Assembly (NCBI GenBank): GCA_024638625.1
Contig: JAHEJY010000005.1
Span: 1 to 47,449 of the forward strand
Direction of reading: 5' to 3'
Length of the DNA stretch: 47,449 nucleotides
Source: Actinomycetes bacterium
GTDB lineage: Bacteria; Actinomycetota; Acidimicrobiia; Spongiisociales; SHLN01
A program made the position numbers and the translations under genes. Below, one piece after another: positions 12,831 through 21,433 of this stretch; positions within the stretch are counted from its first letter, which is position 1; the number at the start of each line of letters is the position of its first letter. The notes below the pieces were generated by a model. It was not told the DNA's origin. It saw only the letters and a program-made list of their open reading frames with translations, and did not search any database.

Positions 12831-14787
12831 CCGTGACGATGTCCGTATCCGCGAGTTTGTGCAGAAGCTGGCACACGCCGCCCCGCCTGCCCCGCCTTTC
12901 CCGGACCCGACGCTGCTGCGGACGCCGTCCGCACCCCCGGTTCGGGAGCCGCTGGGTTGGGGACCAAAGATCGGTTTTGCCGCCGCTGCGGTTCTCTTTC
13001 TCGTTGTCCCATTCTTCGTGTTCACCGGTGGCACCCCTCCCGGTGTACCGGACGCCCCTGGCGCAACACCCTCCACGGCGATCCCGGTCGAGATCTTCAG
13101 ATATCCCACGACCGACTACCAGGTCGTGCAGGATGGTTTTGTCTCTGGTTCGTTTGTCGTGCCTGACCCTCAAAACCCTCGCCTCGTATCGGCGGTAGTA
13201 GCGCGAGTCGACGACACGGGATTCGAGGGTGCCATCTCCATCAACGTCAACGAGCGGGACCCCGGATGGCCGGTGCTTGGCGAGTTGGTGACCAGCGGTA
13301 GGAGGGATATGAGGGTGTTCAGAGACAGCGGCAGTGTCACGCTGTCGTGGGACGACGGGGATCGGTTTGTGTGGGTCATGGGTGACGAGGAAACCCAACT
13401 GCGCGATCTGCTCGTCATCGGCGGTTCGGTCACGCTGGCCGACGGCGAGTTCGGTCCGGCGACGTTGACGATCGGGGACCTACCAGATGGTTATTCGATC
13501 CTTGCGACGTCCGAGCTGCGATCCAACCGTTCTGAACCCACGCTCACCCTCGGCGGCCCACCCACCGAGGCCATCTTCCCCCGGACTCCCCCCAACCCGA
13601 TTGTCATGGTCGAGGTGAATGCCGAAACTCATGAGCAGATAGCAGGTCGTTTCCCATCGGGCTCACGGGCGGTGGTGCGATCGCTCGACGGGTTCCTCGT
13701 CAGCAGGGGCGATTCCGCCGCCTATGTCTGGGAGGAATACCCCGGTTTGACAGTCACCGTGAGTGGGTCGGCCCCAACCGAACAGCTGCTGGCTGTTGCC
13801 GAAAGCCTCGAGTTCGTCTCAGAAAGTCAGTGGCGCGCAATCTACGACGTGCCCGAATCGCAACCGGCGCTGCCGACCACCACCATTATCACCATCGATT
13901 CAACGACCACCATGGTGACCCATAACCACTGCCAGTCTGATCAGATCAACACCGCTCTCGGAACTTCCGTCTCCGATATTCAGGGACCGGCCCAGGTGGT
14001 GGTCATCTCGAACATCGGTCAGACCGATTGTCTCCTCGAACGGCCGGTCAGCCTGGACGCCGTCCTCGAGTCAGGTGGTGTTTCAACCGGTTCGTTCGGA
14101 GTTTCGATTCGACACCATGAACCTGACCAGTTCCTCGCTCCGGGCGAGAGCGTGGCCGTTGTCTATGAGGTCGAGGCTGGTTGCCAGGCCCTCGAGCCTG
14201 CGAATGCCATCCGGCTCGAGATGACGAATGCCCTTGTGGTTGAGGTCCCGTTCACCGGCGAGCTCGGCTGTCTGCGGTTCGGTCTCCTGGCTCCCTGGTC
14301 CGACGGACAGCTGGGATTTGATGACGGCCAACCCGAACCTTCCGCCGAGCAGCGAGACCTCGTGGAGCTCCTGATGGCGTTTGCGGTGAACCCGACGCCT
14401 GCAAACCTATCCAAGGTTCCGTTGTCGGACAGCGTTGTGCTCACTGCCGGTCCTGACATCGCCAAGACGGTTGCTACCGACGAACTCATGGATCCGGCTG
14501 CCTGGGCGTTAGAGGCCGAAGAATTTCGAGGTGGGACCGGACCCGTCTCGGTTCTCGCGGCGCTCCGGGGCCTACACGAATGGGAGGCCGGTTTTGAGGT
14601 GACGATCGGACCGCATTCGCACTGTGCTTCCCCCTCTCAGCCGAGGGCGGCCGGGCTCGGCGGTCTTACCCAGGTGTCGATCCAATCGGTTGCCACAGAA
14701 AGCTGCCTGCAATGGTGGGTGGTCGATTTGTTCGTGGACGAATCAGATGAGATCGTCGGCATCACGTACGACCTCTGGGAGCCGTAA
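12823..14787 (+). CDS. Single-pass membrane protein co-encoded with the ECF sigma factor (possible anti-sigma or effector; DUF4232-like extracellular portion)
   Basis: Overlaps the sigma gene by 8 nt; ~45 aa N-terminal segment, one TM (IGFAAAAVLFLVVPFFVF), then a long extracellular region. Confidence 0.55.
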   Translation: MHNRDDVRIREFVQKLAHAAPPAPPFPDPTLLRTPSAPPVREPLGWGPKIGFAAAAVLFLVVPFFVFTGGTPPGVPDAPGATPSTAIPVEIFRYPTTDYQVVQDGFVSGSFVVPDPQNPRLVSAVVARVDDTGFEGAISINVNERDPGWPVLGELVTSGRRDMRVFRDSGSVTLSWDDGDRFVWVMGDEETQLRDLLVIGGSVTLADGEFGPATLTIGDLPDGYSILATSELRSNRSEPTLTLGGPPTEAIFPRTPPNPIVMVEVNAETHEQIAGRFPSGSRAVVRSLDGFLVSRGDSAAYVWEEYPGLTVTVSGSAPTEQLLAVAESLEFVSESQWRAIYDVPESQPALPTTTIITIDSTTTMVTHNHCQSDQINTALGTSVSDIQGPAQVVVISNIGQTDCLLERPVSLDAVLESGGVSTGSFGVSIRHHEPDQFLAPGESVAVVYEVEAGCQALEPANAIRLEMTNALVVEVPFTGELGCLRFGLLAPWSDGQLGFDDGQPEPSAEQRDLVELLMAFAVNPTPANLSKVPLSDSVVLTAGPDIAKTVATDELMDPAAWALEAEEFRGGTGPVSVLAALRGLHEWEAGFEVTIGPHSHCASPSQPRAAGLGGLTQVSIQSVATESCLQWWVVDLFVDESDEIVGITYDLWEP

Positions 14788-14813
14788 GAGATTCGGTCCG
14801 GGCACCCCCGGCC

Positions 14814-14819
14814 TAGGCT
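14814..14819 (+). promoter_or_regulatory. Candidate -10 hexamer (TAGGCT) for the selenoprotein candidate
   Basis: TAGGCT 32 nt upstream of the proposed CTG start; followed by AGGGG SD-like sequence at 14836-14840. No clear -35. Confidence 0.35.
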
Positions 14820-14845
14820 GCTGCCTTCTTCTAAAAGGGGTTGAG

Positions 14846-15379
14846 CTGAGTTTCGATGTCAACAAGCTTGCAGACCAGGTTCTCATCGATCCAGACGGAC
14901 ACGAGGAACGATTGGGAGATCGCTGGGCCGAGCGCCCCCAGGTCGTGCTGTTTCTCCGCCACTTCGGTTGACTGACGTGTCGTGAGCGGGCCGGTCAGGT
15001 CCGTGATAGGTATGACGAGATCGTGGAAGCCGGAGCCGGGGTCGTTGCCATCGGGACCGGTGGGAAACGCTACGCCCAGGCGTTCATCGCAGATGAGGCG
15101 GTACCGTTTCCGGTTCTGCTGGATGAGGACGGGTCGGCGGCAGAGATCGCCGGCACAGCAGAGACAACTCTTTTCGCCCTCGCAGCCCCCAAACAAGTTG
15201 CTGCGGGCGCCAGGGCTGCATTACGGGGGAATCGCCAGCGCAACACCGGGAAGCGGCCACTTCAGTTGGGAGCCACGTTGGTGATCGGCCCGGGGGATGA
15301 GCTGAAATACGCCGATTTCGAAGAATTTGCGGGTGACCATGCCGATCTCGACGAAATCATCGGCTTGCTGACCGAATGA
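14846..15379 (+). CDS. Candidate selenoprotein: SelL/PRXL2-like (AhpC/TSA-type) redox protein with UxxC motif; UGA at 14969-14971 read as Sec
   Basis: Same frame on both sides of one TGA: LSFDVNKLADQVLIDPDGHEERLGDRWAERPQVVLFLRHFG-U-LTCRERAGQVRDRYDEIVEAGAGVVAIGTGGKRYAQAFIADEAVPFPVLLDEDG...; thioredoxin-fold family motif FLRHFG[C]xxCRE. Confidence 0.8.
14987..15003 (+). promoter_or_regulatory. Candidate bacterial SECIS hairpin
   Basis: CGGGCC-GGUCA-GGUCCG: 6-bp stem (one G-U pair), 5-nt apical loop beginning GG, 21 nt between the UGA and the loop. Confidence 0.65.
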
Positions 15380-15476
15380 CGTGCCGACCCGCTCTCAGAT
15401 TGACCCTGTCGGATAGAGGTCCTTCCGGCGTACAATTGGTATCACACCAGCAAGAACCCACTACCAGCGGAGTTTC

Positions 15477-16883
15477 ATGGCGACCGTCGACATTGACCTG
15501 GGCGATTATCAGCTCGGATGGCACGATACCGAAGAGGACTACGTCTTCAAGCCCAAGAAGGGTTTGAACGAAGAGATCATTCGCGAGATGTCGGCGATGA
15601 AGGGCGAACCCGACTGGATGCTCGAGTTCCGGCTCAAGGCATACAAACGATTCCTCCGGAAGCCCGTCCCCCAATGGGGAGGCGGCGGCATGCTCAACGA
15701 CATCGATTTCGATGACATCTATTACTACATCAAGCCGACCGAGGGTCAGGCCAAGGACTGGGACATGGTTCCCGAGTCAATCAAGGACACGTACGAGAAG
15801 CTCGGCATTCCCGAGGCCGAACGCAAGTACCTCGCAGGCGTTACCGCGCAATATGAGTCAGAAGTGGTCTACCACCGCAATCGGGAGGATCTCGAGGAGA
15901 TGGGGGTGCTCTTCTGTGACACCGACACCGCGGTGCGGGACTATCCCGAGATCGTCCAGGAGTATTTCGGCACCGTCATCCCTCCCAACGACAACAAGTT
16001 CGCCGCGCTCAACTCGGCCGTGTGGTCGGGGGGATCGTTCATCTACGTCCCGCCGGGCGTCCATGTCGACCAACCGCTGCAGGCCTACTTCCGGATCAAT
16101 GCCGAGAACATGGGTCAGTTCGAACGCACATTGATCATTGTCGACGAAGGTGCCTATGTGCACTACGTCGAAGGTTGCTCGGCTCCCACCTGGACCACCG
16201 ATTCGCTGCACTCCGCCGTTGTCGAGATCATCGTCAAAGAGGGTGGCCGTTGCCGGTACACGACCATCCAGAACTGGTCGAACAATGTGTACAACCTCGT
16301 CACCAAGCGGGCAGCTGCCTATAAGAACGCCACTATGGAGTGGATCGACGGCAACCTCGGCTCGAAGCTCACCATGAAGTACCCGGCCGTGTGGCTCATG
16401 GAGGAGGGCGCCCACGGCGAGGTGTTGTCCGTGGCATTTGCCGGCGAAGGGCAGATGCTCGACGCCGGTGCCAAGATCGTGCACGCCGCGCCGAACACGA
16501 CGTCATTGATTACGTCCAAGTCATTGTCGAAAGACGGTGGCCGCGCCGGCTACCGGGGCCTGGTCAGGGTCGAACACGATGCCACCAATGCCAAATCCTT
16601 CGTCCGTTGCGATGCGCTCATCCTCGATGAGGATTCCCGCTCGGATACCTATCCGTACATGGAAATCGAGGAATCGAACGCGCAGATCGGTCATGAGGCA
16701 ACCATCTCCAAGGTGGGCGACGACCAGCTGTTCTATTTGATGAGCCGTGGACTGTCCGAGGAAGAGGCAACGGCGATGATTGTCGCCGGGTTCATCGAGC
16801 CCATCGTCAAAGAGCTCCCGATGGAGTACGCCGTCGAGCTGAACCGGCTCGTCGAGCTCCAGATGATCGGGAGCGTCGGCTAA
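15477..16883 (+). CDS. sufB: Fe-S cluster assembly scaffold protein SufB
   Basis: 468 aa; [52 protein letters not shown] and [19 protein letters not shown]. Confidence 0.97.
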   Translation: MATVDIDLGDYQLGWHDTEEDYVFKPKKGLNEEIIREMSAMKGEPDWMLEFRLKAYKRFLRKPVPQWGGGGMLNDIDFDDIYYYIKPTEGQAKDWDMVPESIKDTYEKLGIPEAERKYLAGVTAQYESEVVYHRNREDLEEMGVLFCDTDTAVRDYPEIVQEYFGTVIPPNDNKFAALNSAVWSGGSFIYVPPGVHVDQPLQAYFRINAENMGQFERTLIIVDEGAYVHYVEGCSAPTWTTDSLHSAVVEIIVKEGGRCRYTTIQNWSNNVYNLVTKRAAAYKNATMEWIDGNLGSKLTMKYPAVWLMEEGAHGEVLSVAFAGEGQMLDAGAKIVHAAPNTTSLITSKSLSKDGGRAGYRGLVRVEHDATNAKSFVRCDALILDEDSRSDTYPYMEIEESNAQIGHEATISKVGDDQLFYLMSRGLSEEEATAMIVAGFIEPIVKELPMEYAVELNRLVELQMIGSVG

Positions 16884-16916
16884 GCGTTCTGGCCGCACCC
16901 GGAGCCGTCCCGGTTC

Positions 16917-16922
16917 TAACCT
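16917..16922 (+). promoter_or_regulatory. Candidate -10 (TAACCT) exactly 6 nt before ATG 16929 (leaderless arrangement)
   Basis: TAACCT-ccgcct-ATG. Confidence 0.5.
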
Positions 16923-16928
16923 CCGCCT

Positions 16929-18368
16929 ATGTCATTGCTCGATGAGTATCGACCGGACGACTCGTTCGGCGAGATGTTTGATGTCGATCGGGTCCGCGAA
17001 CACTATTCCCTGCTGGCCGACCGGCTTTCCGAATTCACGGTCGGCGACCTTCGCGACAAGATGCAGCTGACCGAATCCACGTTCCGCAACCTCGGGATCA
17101 CGTTTGCCGTGTACGGCACCGAGAGCGGCATGGATCGAACCTGGCCGATAGACCTCATTCCCCGGATCATCTCGGCGGCCGACTGGGCGATCATCGAAGA
17201 CGGACTCATCCAGAGAACCAGGGCGCTCAATGCGTTCCTAGACGATATCTACGTCGGCGAACAGGGAATCGTCAACGACGGTGTGATCCCCGAATGGATC
17301 CTCAAGAGCTCGGACGGGTTCAAACGTCAGGCGTTTGGTGTCGAAGTTCGGGGAGGTGCCAGGTGCGTGGTTTCTGGTATCGACATCGTACGGGATGGCA
17401 ACGGCGTGTATCGCGTGCTCGAGGACAACCTTCGAGTTCCGAGTGGCGTGTCCTACGTGATGGAGAATCGGGCTGCCATGAAACGGGCCTTTCCCCATCT
17501 CCTCGACCAGTACTCGGTGCGCTCGGTAGACGACTACGGGTCGATGCTTCTTCGAGCGCTCGAGTGGCAGGCTCCTTACGGCATGGCCGACCCAACGGTC
17601 GTGGTTCTGACGCCCGGTGTTCATAACTCGGCCTATTTCGAGCATGCGTTCCTGGCGCGCCGGATGGGTGTCGAGCTCGTTGAGGGTCGGGACCTAGCGG
17701 TTGATGATCATGTCGTGTATCTGAGAACGACGCGGGGACCTCAGAAAGTCGACGTGATTTATCGAAGGATCGACGACGAATTCCTCGACCCGGCCATGTT
17801 TGATCGCCAATCGGTGGTCGGTGTTCCGGGCCTCTTATCCGCAGTGCGGGCCGGCAATGTAGCCATCGCCAATCCGATCGGGAACGGAGTTGCGGACGAC
17901 AAGGCGGTATACACATATGTCCCGGACATGATCGACTACTACCTTGGCGAACAGGTCATTCTTCCCAATGTCGAGACCTATGTCATGTGGGATCCAGATC
18001 AGCGGGCCAGGGCACTCGGCAGAATGGACGAACTCGTCTTCAAGCCGGTTGCCGAAGCCGGCGGGAAGGGGATTGTCATAGGCCGTTCGGCAACTGACAA
18101 AGAACTCGCAGACGTCCGTAATCTCATCGAGGCCGATCCACGCAATTACATCGCCCAGGAGGTGGTGGAGCTGTCGACCCATCCAACCTTCACGGGTCGT
18201 GAGCTTGCGCCCCGGCATATCGATCTGCGGCCCTTTGTGGTATCGGGTGAGAAGATCGAAGTCCTGCCGGGCGGTCTCACCCGGGTCGCCCTCAATGAGG
18301 GCTCGCTCATCGTCAATTCTTCCCAGGGCGGCGGTTCCAAGGACACCTGGGTCCTGGAGCGGGCCTGA
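16929..18368 (+). CDS. Circularly permuted ATP-grasp type 2 protein (former DUF404/DUF407)
   Basis: MENRAAMKRAFPHLL, VVVLTPGVHNSAYFEHAFLARRMGVELVEGRDL, KPVAEAGGKGIVIG, IAQEVVELSTHPTF. Confidence 0.92.
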   Translation: MSLLDEYRPDDSFGEMFDVDRVREHYSLLADRLSEFTVGDLRDKMQLTESTFRNLGITFAVYGTESGMDRTWPIDLIPRIISAADWAIIEDGLIQRTRALNAFLDDIYVGEQGIVNDGVIPEWILKSSDGFKRQAFGVEVRGGARCVVSGIDIVRDGNGVYRVLEDNLRVPSGVSYVMENRAAMKRAFPHLLDQYSVRSVDDYGSMLLRALEWQAPYGMADPTVVVLTPGVHNSAYFEHAFLARRMGVELVEGRDLAVDDHVVYLRTTRGPQKVDVIYRRIDDEFLDPAMFDRQSVVGVPGLLSAVRAGNVAIANPIGNGVADDKAVYTYVPDMIDYYLGEQVILPNVETYVMWDPDQRARALGRMDELVFKPVAEAGGKGIVIGRSATDKELADVRNLIEADPRNYIAQEVVELSTHPTFTGRELAPRHIDLRPFVVSGEKIEVLPGGLTRVALNEGSLIVNSSQGGGSKDTWVLERA

Positions 18369-19312
18369 TGTTGTCTCGGCATGCCGAGGGGCTCTTCTGG
18401 ATTGGTCGGTACATAGAACGCGCCTCAGACGTCACGCGGATGCTCGACGTGGCCTACGACGTCCAAATGGAGCGAGCGCCATCTGCCCGGGAATCGGTGT
18501 GGAGAGATCTGCTCGACGTGTTGTATGTCACCGATCAGTTCGCTGACGACCACGACACCGCTACCACCGATGCCATGAATCAATTTCTGGTTTTGGATGC
18601 CGGCAATCCAAACTCTGTAGCCAATTCCGTTGTGTTGGCCCGGACCAACATCATGAACGTTCGAGATGTCGTGCCCATCGAACTCCTCGAGTCAATCAAC
18701 CGACTCCATACGATGTTCGTGTCGGGTCACCTGGCAGACGAGCTCAGCTCCAATCCCCATTCCGGCTACAGCCTGGTTTCTACCCATTGCCGCACGATTT
18801 CGGGAGCGATGTTCGACTCAATGGCAAGGACGGACGGCTACCGGTTCATGATGATGGGCCGTTTCCTGGAGCGGGCCGAGATGACATGTCGAACGATCGA
18901 CGTTACTCGCAGCGTCGCACCCAACGATGAGGCGGCGTGGCGCGCAGTTCTTCGCAGCGTTTCGGGATTACACGCCTTCACCCAGCTGTATGGAGCGCTG
19001 GCCGAGGTCGATGAGGTCGTGCGGTTCCTCCTGATGGACCGTAATTTTCCCTACAGCGTCCTTCATTGCCTCACCGAATGCTCGTCCGAGCTGAACATTG
19101 TCAGCACAACAGGAACCTGGCAATCACCCAGGACGATTGGCCGCGTCAAATCGGAGCTGGAATTCAGTGAGGTTCCTGAGGTGGAAAGCCAGGAATTCAA
19201 GGCGCTCGTCGAACGTATGGAGGCCGGGATCCGTGAGGTTTCGCAATCATTTCACGACGATTTGTACCAATTCGGGGGCGACGCGACCCTGCACAGTTTC
19301 GAGTCTCTCTGA
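18368..19312 (+). CDS. Alpha-E domain-containing protein (former DUF403)
   Basis: MLSRHAEGLFWIGRYIERASDVTRMLDV and the ARTNIMNVRDVV region; TGATG stop/start overlap with the upstream gene. Confidence 0.92.
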   Translation: MLSRHAEGLFWIGRYIERASDVTRMLDVAYDVQMERAPSARESVWRDLLDVLYVTDQFADDHDTATTDAMNQFLVLDAGNPNSVANSVVLARTNIMNVRDVVPIELLESINRLHTMFVSGHLADELSSNPHSGYSLVSTHCRTISGAMFDSMARTDGYRFMMMGRFLERAEMTCRTIDVTRSVAPNDEAAWRAVLRSVSGLHAFTQLYGALAEVDEVVRFLLMDRNFPYSVLHCLTECSSELNIVSTTGTWQSPRTIGRVKSELEFSEVPEVESQEFKALVERMEAGIREVSQSFHDDLYQFGGDATLHSFESL

Positions 19313-20229
19313 TGAGACTGTCGATCCGATACATGACGAAGTACACCTATGGCGTCGAAGTCGGTGAGTCGCAAAACGCGCTGCGAGCATGTCCTCTCAA
19401 CAACGAGCATCAACGTCTGCTCGACTACCGACTCACCATCGATCCATTGTCGAACGTGGTGTCATACACGGATTATTGGGGAACCCGGGTCGATGTCTTC
19501 GGCATAAATGAACGGCATACCCGTCTCACGATTTTCGCTGATGCAGACGTCGAAACCTTTATGCCCCCACAGCCGAGCGGGTCGGATCTGCCGTCCGACG
19601 ACACGACGGGCCTTGCCAACCATTATGAGTATCGGACTCCGTCTCCTCATGTGCGATGGGGCACCGAGGTTCACGAGTGGGCCCGGGACATCACAGCCCA
19701 AGCCGGCAACACCTACGAGGTTGCAACGGCGATTCATGATGGAGTAGGAAGCCGTCTCTCCTACGTTCCTCATACCACCGTGGTCGGTACGCCGGTGTCG
19801 GACATCTTTGCCAACAAACAGGGCGTCTGTCAGGACTACGCGCACCTGAGCCTTGCTGCTTTGCGATCTATCGGTGTCCCGGCTCGGTACGTCAGCGGCT
19901 ACTTCTACGCCTCGCCTTCCGGGGAACAACCATCCAGCGACGAAATCGAGGTCGAGACACATGCCTGGATCGAGGTCGCCCTCCCGGGGCTTGGGTGGTG
20001 GGGCCTCGATCCCACCAACCAGCAGGTCGCCGGAGAGCGGCACGTCAAGATCGGTCACGGACGCGATTACGAGGATGTGACGCCTTTGCGTGGTGTATAT
20101 CACGGCGAGACAGACTCGACTGAACTGAGGGTCGGCGTCGTCATGTCGCGATCCGATTTGGCATCCCCGGTCATCGAACCGCGACCCGCTGCCGTGTTGA
20201 CGCAGCAACAACAGCAACAACAGCAGTAG
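19312..20229 (+). CDS. Transglutaminase-like family protein with C-terminal poly-Gln tail
   Basis: GVCQDYAHLSLAALRSIGVPARYVSGYFY, THAWIEVALPGLGWWGLDPTN catalytic Cys/His/Asp motifs; ends TQQQQQQQQ*. Confidence 0.92.
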   Translation: MRLSIRYMTKYTYGVEVGESQNALRACPLNNEHQRLLDYRLTIDPLSNVVSYTDYWGTRVDVFGINERHTRLTIFADADVETFMPPQPSGSDLPSDDTTGLANHYEYRTPSPHVRWGTEVHEWARDITAQAGNTYEVATAIHDGVGSRLSYVPHTTVVGTPVSDIFANKQGVCQDYAHLSLAALRSIGVPARYVSGYFYASPSGEQPSSDEIEVETHAWIEVALPGLGWWGLDPTNQQVAGERHVKIGHGRDYEDVTPLRGVYHGETDSTELRVGVVMSRSDLASPVIEPRPAAVLTQQQQQQQQ

Positions 20230-20234
20230 TAAGC

Positions 20235-20948
20235 GTGCTCACCTTCCTGACGTGGAATGTCGCAATGATGAGGCGCTCGGCCGAAGCGCCCCACCAGTGG
20301 GGGATCGAGCACTCGGAGGAGGCAATCAGATCGTTCGTTGCCGAACGCGACCCGGACATAGTTTGCTTTCAGGAGCTGCCGGGTCTGGTTCCCTACATCG
20401 ACACACATGCGCTTGTTCCGGTGAGTACCAGGAGCCACCACGGCGATATCGCCACACTGATTCGGTCCGGACTCATGAGCCGCACCGAGTCACGGGTCGA
20501 AAAGGGATTCGCCGTGATTACCAAGATCGGCGATCTCACGGTGGCCAACGTGCATCTCGCGCCCGGTGCCGACGGGGCAATCGCGCGCCTTGCGATGTTG
20601 CACCAACTGGCGGCTGGCGCCTCGGATCCGCTCGTGGTGTTGGGAGATACCAATATGCGGCTCTCTGAATGGGACCTTGCTGCGGAAATGGGGTTTGCGG
20701 TTGCCAAGCCCGATCAACCGACCTGGGATAGTCGCGTCAATCGATTCAACGAGGAAGGCGCTGGATTCGCAGCCTATTTCACGACGGTGGCGACCCGGGG
20801 CGCCGTCTCGGCCGCGGGGCTCGAAGTATCGACCAAACCCGTCAGGTACCTCGACAAGTCGTTTCACCTATCAGATCACTACCCGCTCACCGGAGACCTC
20901 GAAGTGGTCGATCGTCACAAAGATGCCGATCCCGGCGCAGGCTTCTGA
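20235..20948 (+). CDS. Endonuclease/exonuclease/phosphatase family protein
   Basis: LTFLTWNVAMMRR, DPDIVCFQELPG, LVVLGDTNMR, SDHYPL. Confidence 0.8.
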   Translation: MLTFLTWNVAMMRRSAEAPHQWGIEHSEEAIRSFVAERDPDIVCFQELPGLVPYIDTHALVPVSTRSHHGDIATLIRSGLMSRTESRVEKGFAVITKIGDLTVANVHLAPGADGAIARLAMLHQLAAGASDPLVVLGDTNMRLSEWDLAAEMGFAVAKPDQPTWDSRVNRFNEEGAGFAAYFTTVATRGAVSAAGLEVSTKPVRYLDKSFHLSDHYPLTGDLEVVDRHKDADPGAGF

Positions 20949-20991
20949 ACCTAGGCTGGCGGACCGAATCGGTCTAAAGATCAGGAGAACC

Positions 20992-21273
20992 ATGTCTGAC
21001 GGCAATCCATTCGATATCGAAGACGCTCGTCGAATCGGAACCGAGATCGGGATCGACTGGGAAAACAGCCGGTTTGACGCCGATCAGTTCCTTATTGGCC
21101 TCGGCGTCGAATTGGAGCACGGCTTGCACGATCCGCAGACCAATGTGACCGGAGACGATCCGATCATTACGGCCAAGATCGCTCATGCCCATCTCAAGGA
21201 GTTTCCGGACTACTACACCCGGCTCGAGAAGCTCGAGAAAAAGGCCGAGGAATACTGGGCCGACAAGGGTTGA
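20992..21273 (+). CDS. Small conserved hypothetical protein (DUF5661-like)
   Basis: FDIEDARRIGTEIGIDW...FLIGLGVELEHGLHDPQTNVTGDDPIITAKIAHAHLKEFPDYYTRL; SD AGGAGA. Confidence 0.65.
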   Translation: MSDGNPFDIEDARRIGTEIGIDWENSRFDADQFLIGLGVELEHGLHDPQTNVTGDDPIITAKIAHAHLKEFPDYYTRLEKLEKKAEEYWADKG

Positions 21274-21433
21274 CTGCAGAGCCCGGTCGATCAAGTGCGC
21301 AGCCCATTGCCAGAAGCGTGGACTGATCGCTCGACATTCCCGCGTCTCGACGCTTCGCGCCGTCGACGTTCCGGCGAGCGTCACCATCTCCCATGTAGTT
21401 CGCCGGGTAACCGAAGGTAGCCTGTTAGGGAAC

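Noticed and set aside
14969-14971. Simple nonsense mutation/pseudogene explanation for the UGA
   Set aside because: The stop is UGA specifically, sits exactly at the catalytic Cys position, both sides stay open and conserved-looking, and a SECIS-like hairpin follows. Kept as the main alternative to test.
15400-15436. TTGACC ... TACAAT promoter for sufB
   Set aside because: The 25-nt spacer is too long for sigma-70; only the TACAAT -10 is plausible.
20201-20228. CAG/CAA tract as a CRISPR or minisatellite
   Set aside because: No spacers; in-frame trinucleotide coding repeat only.
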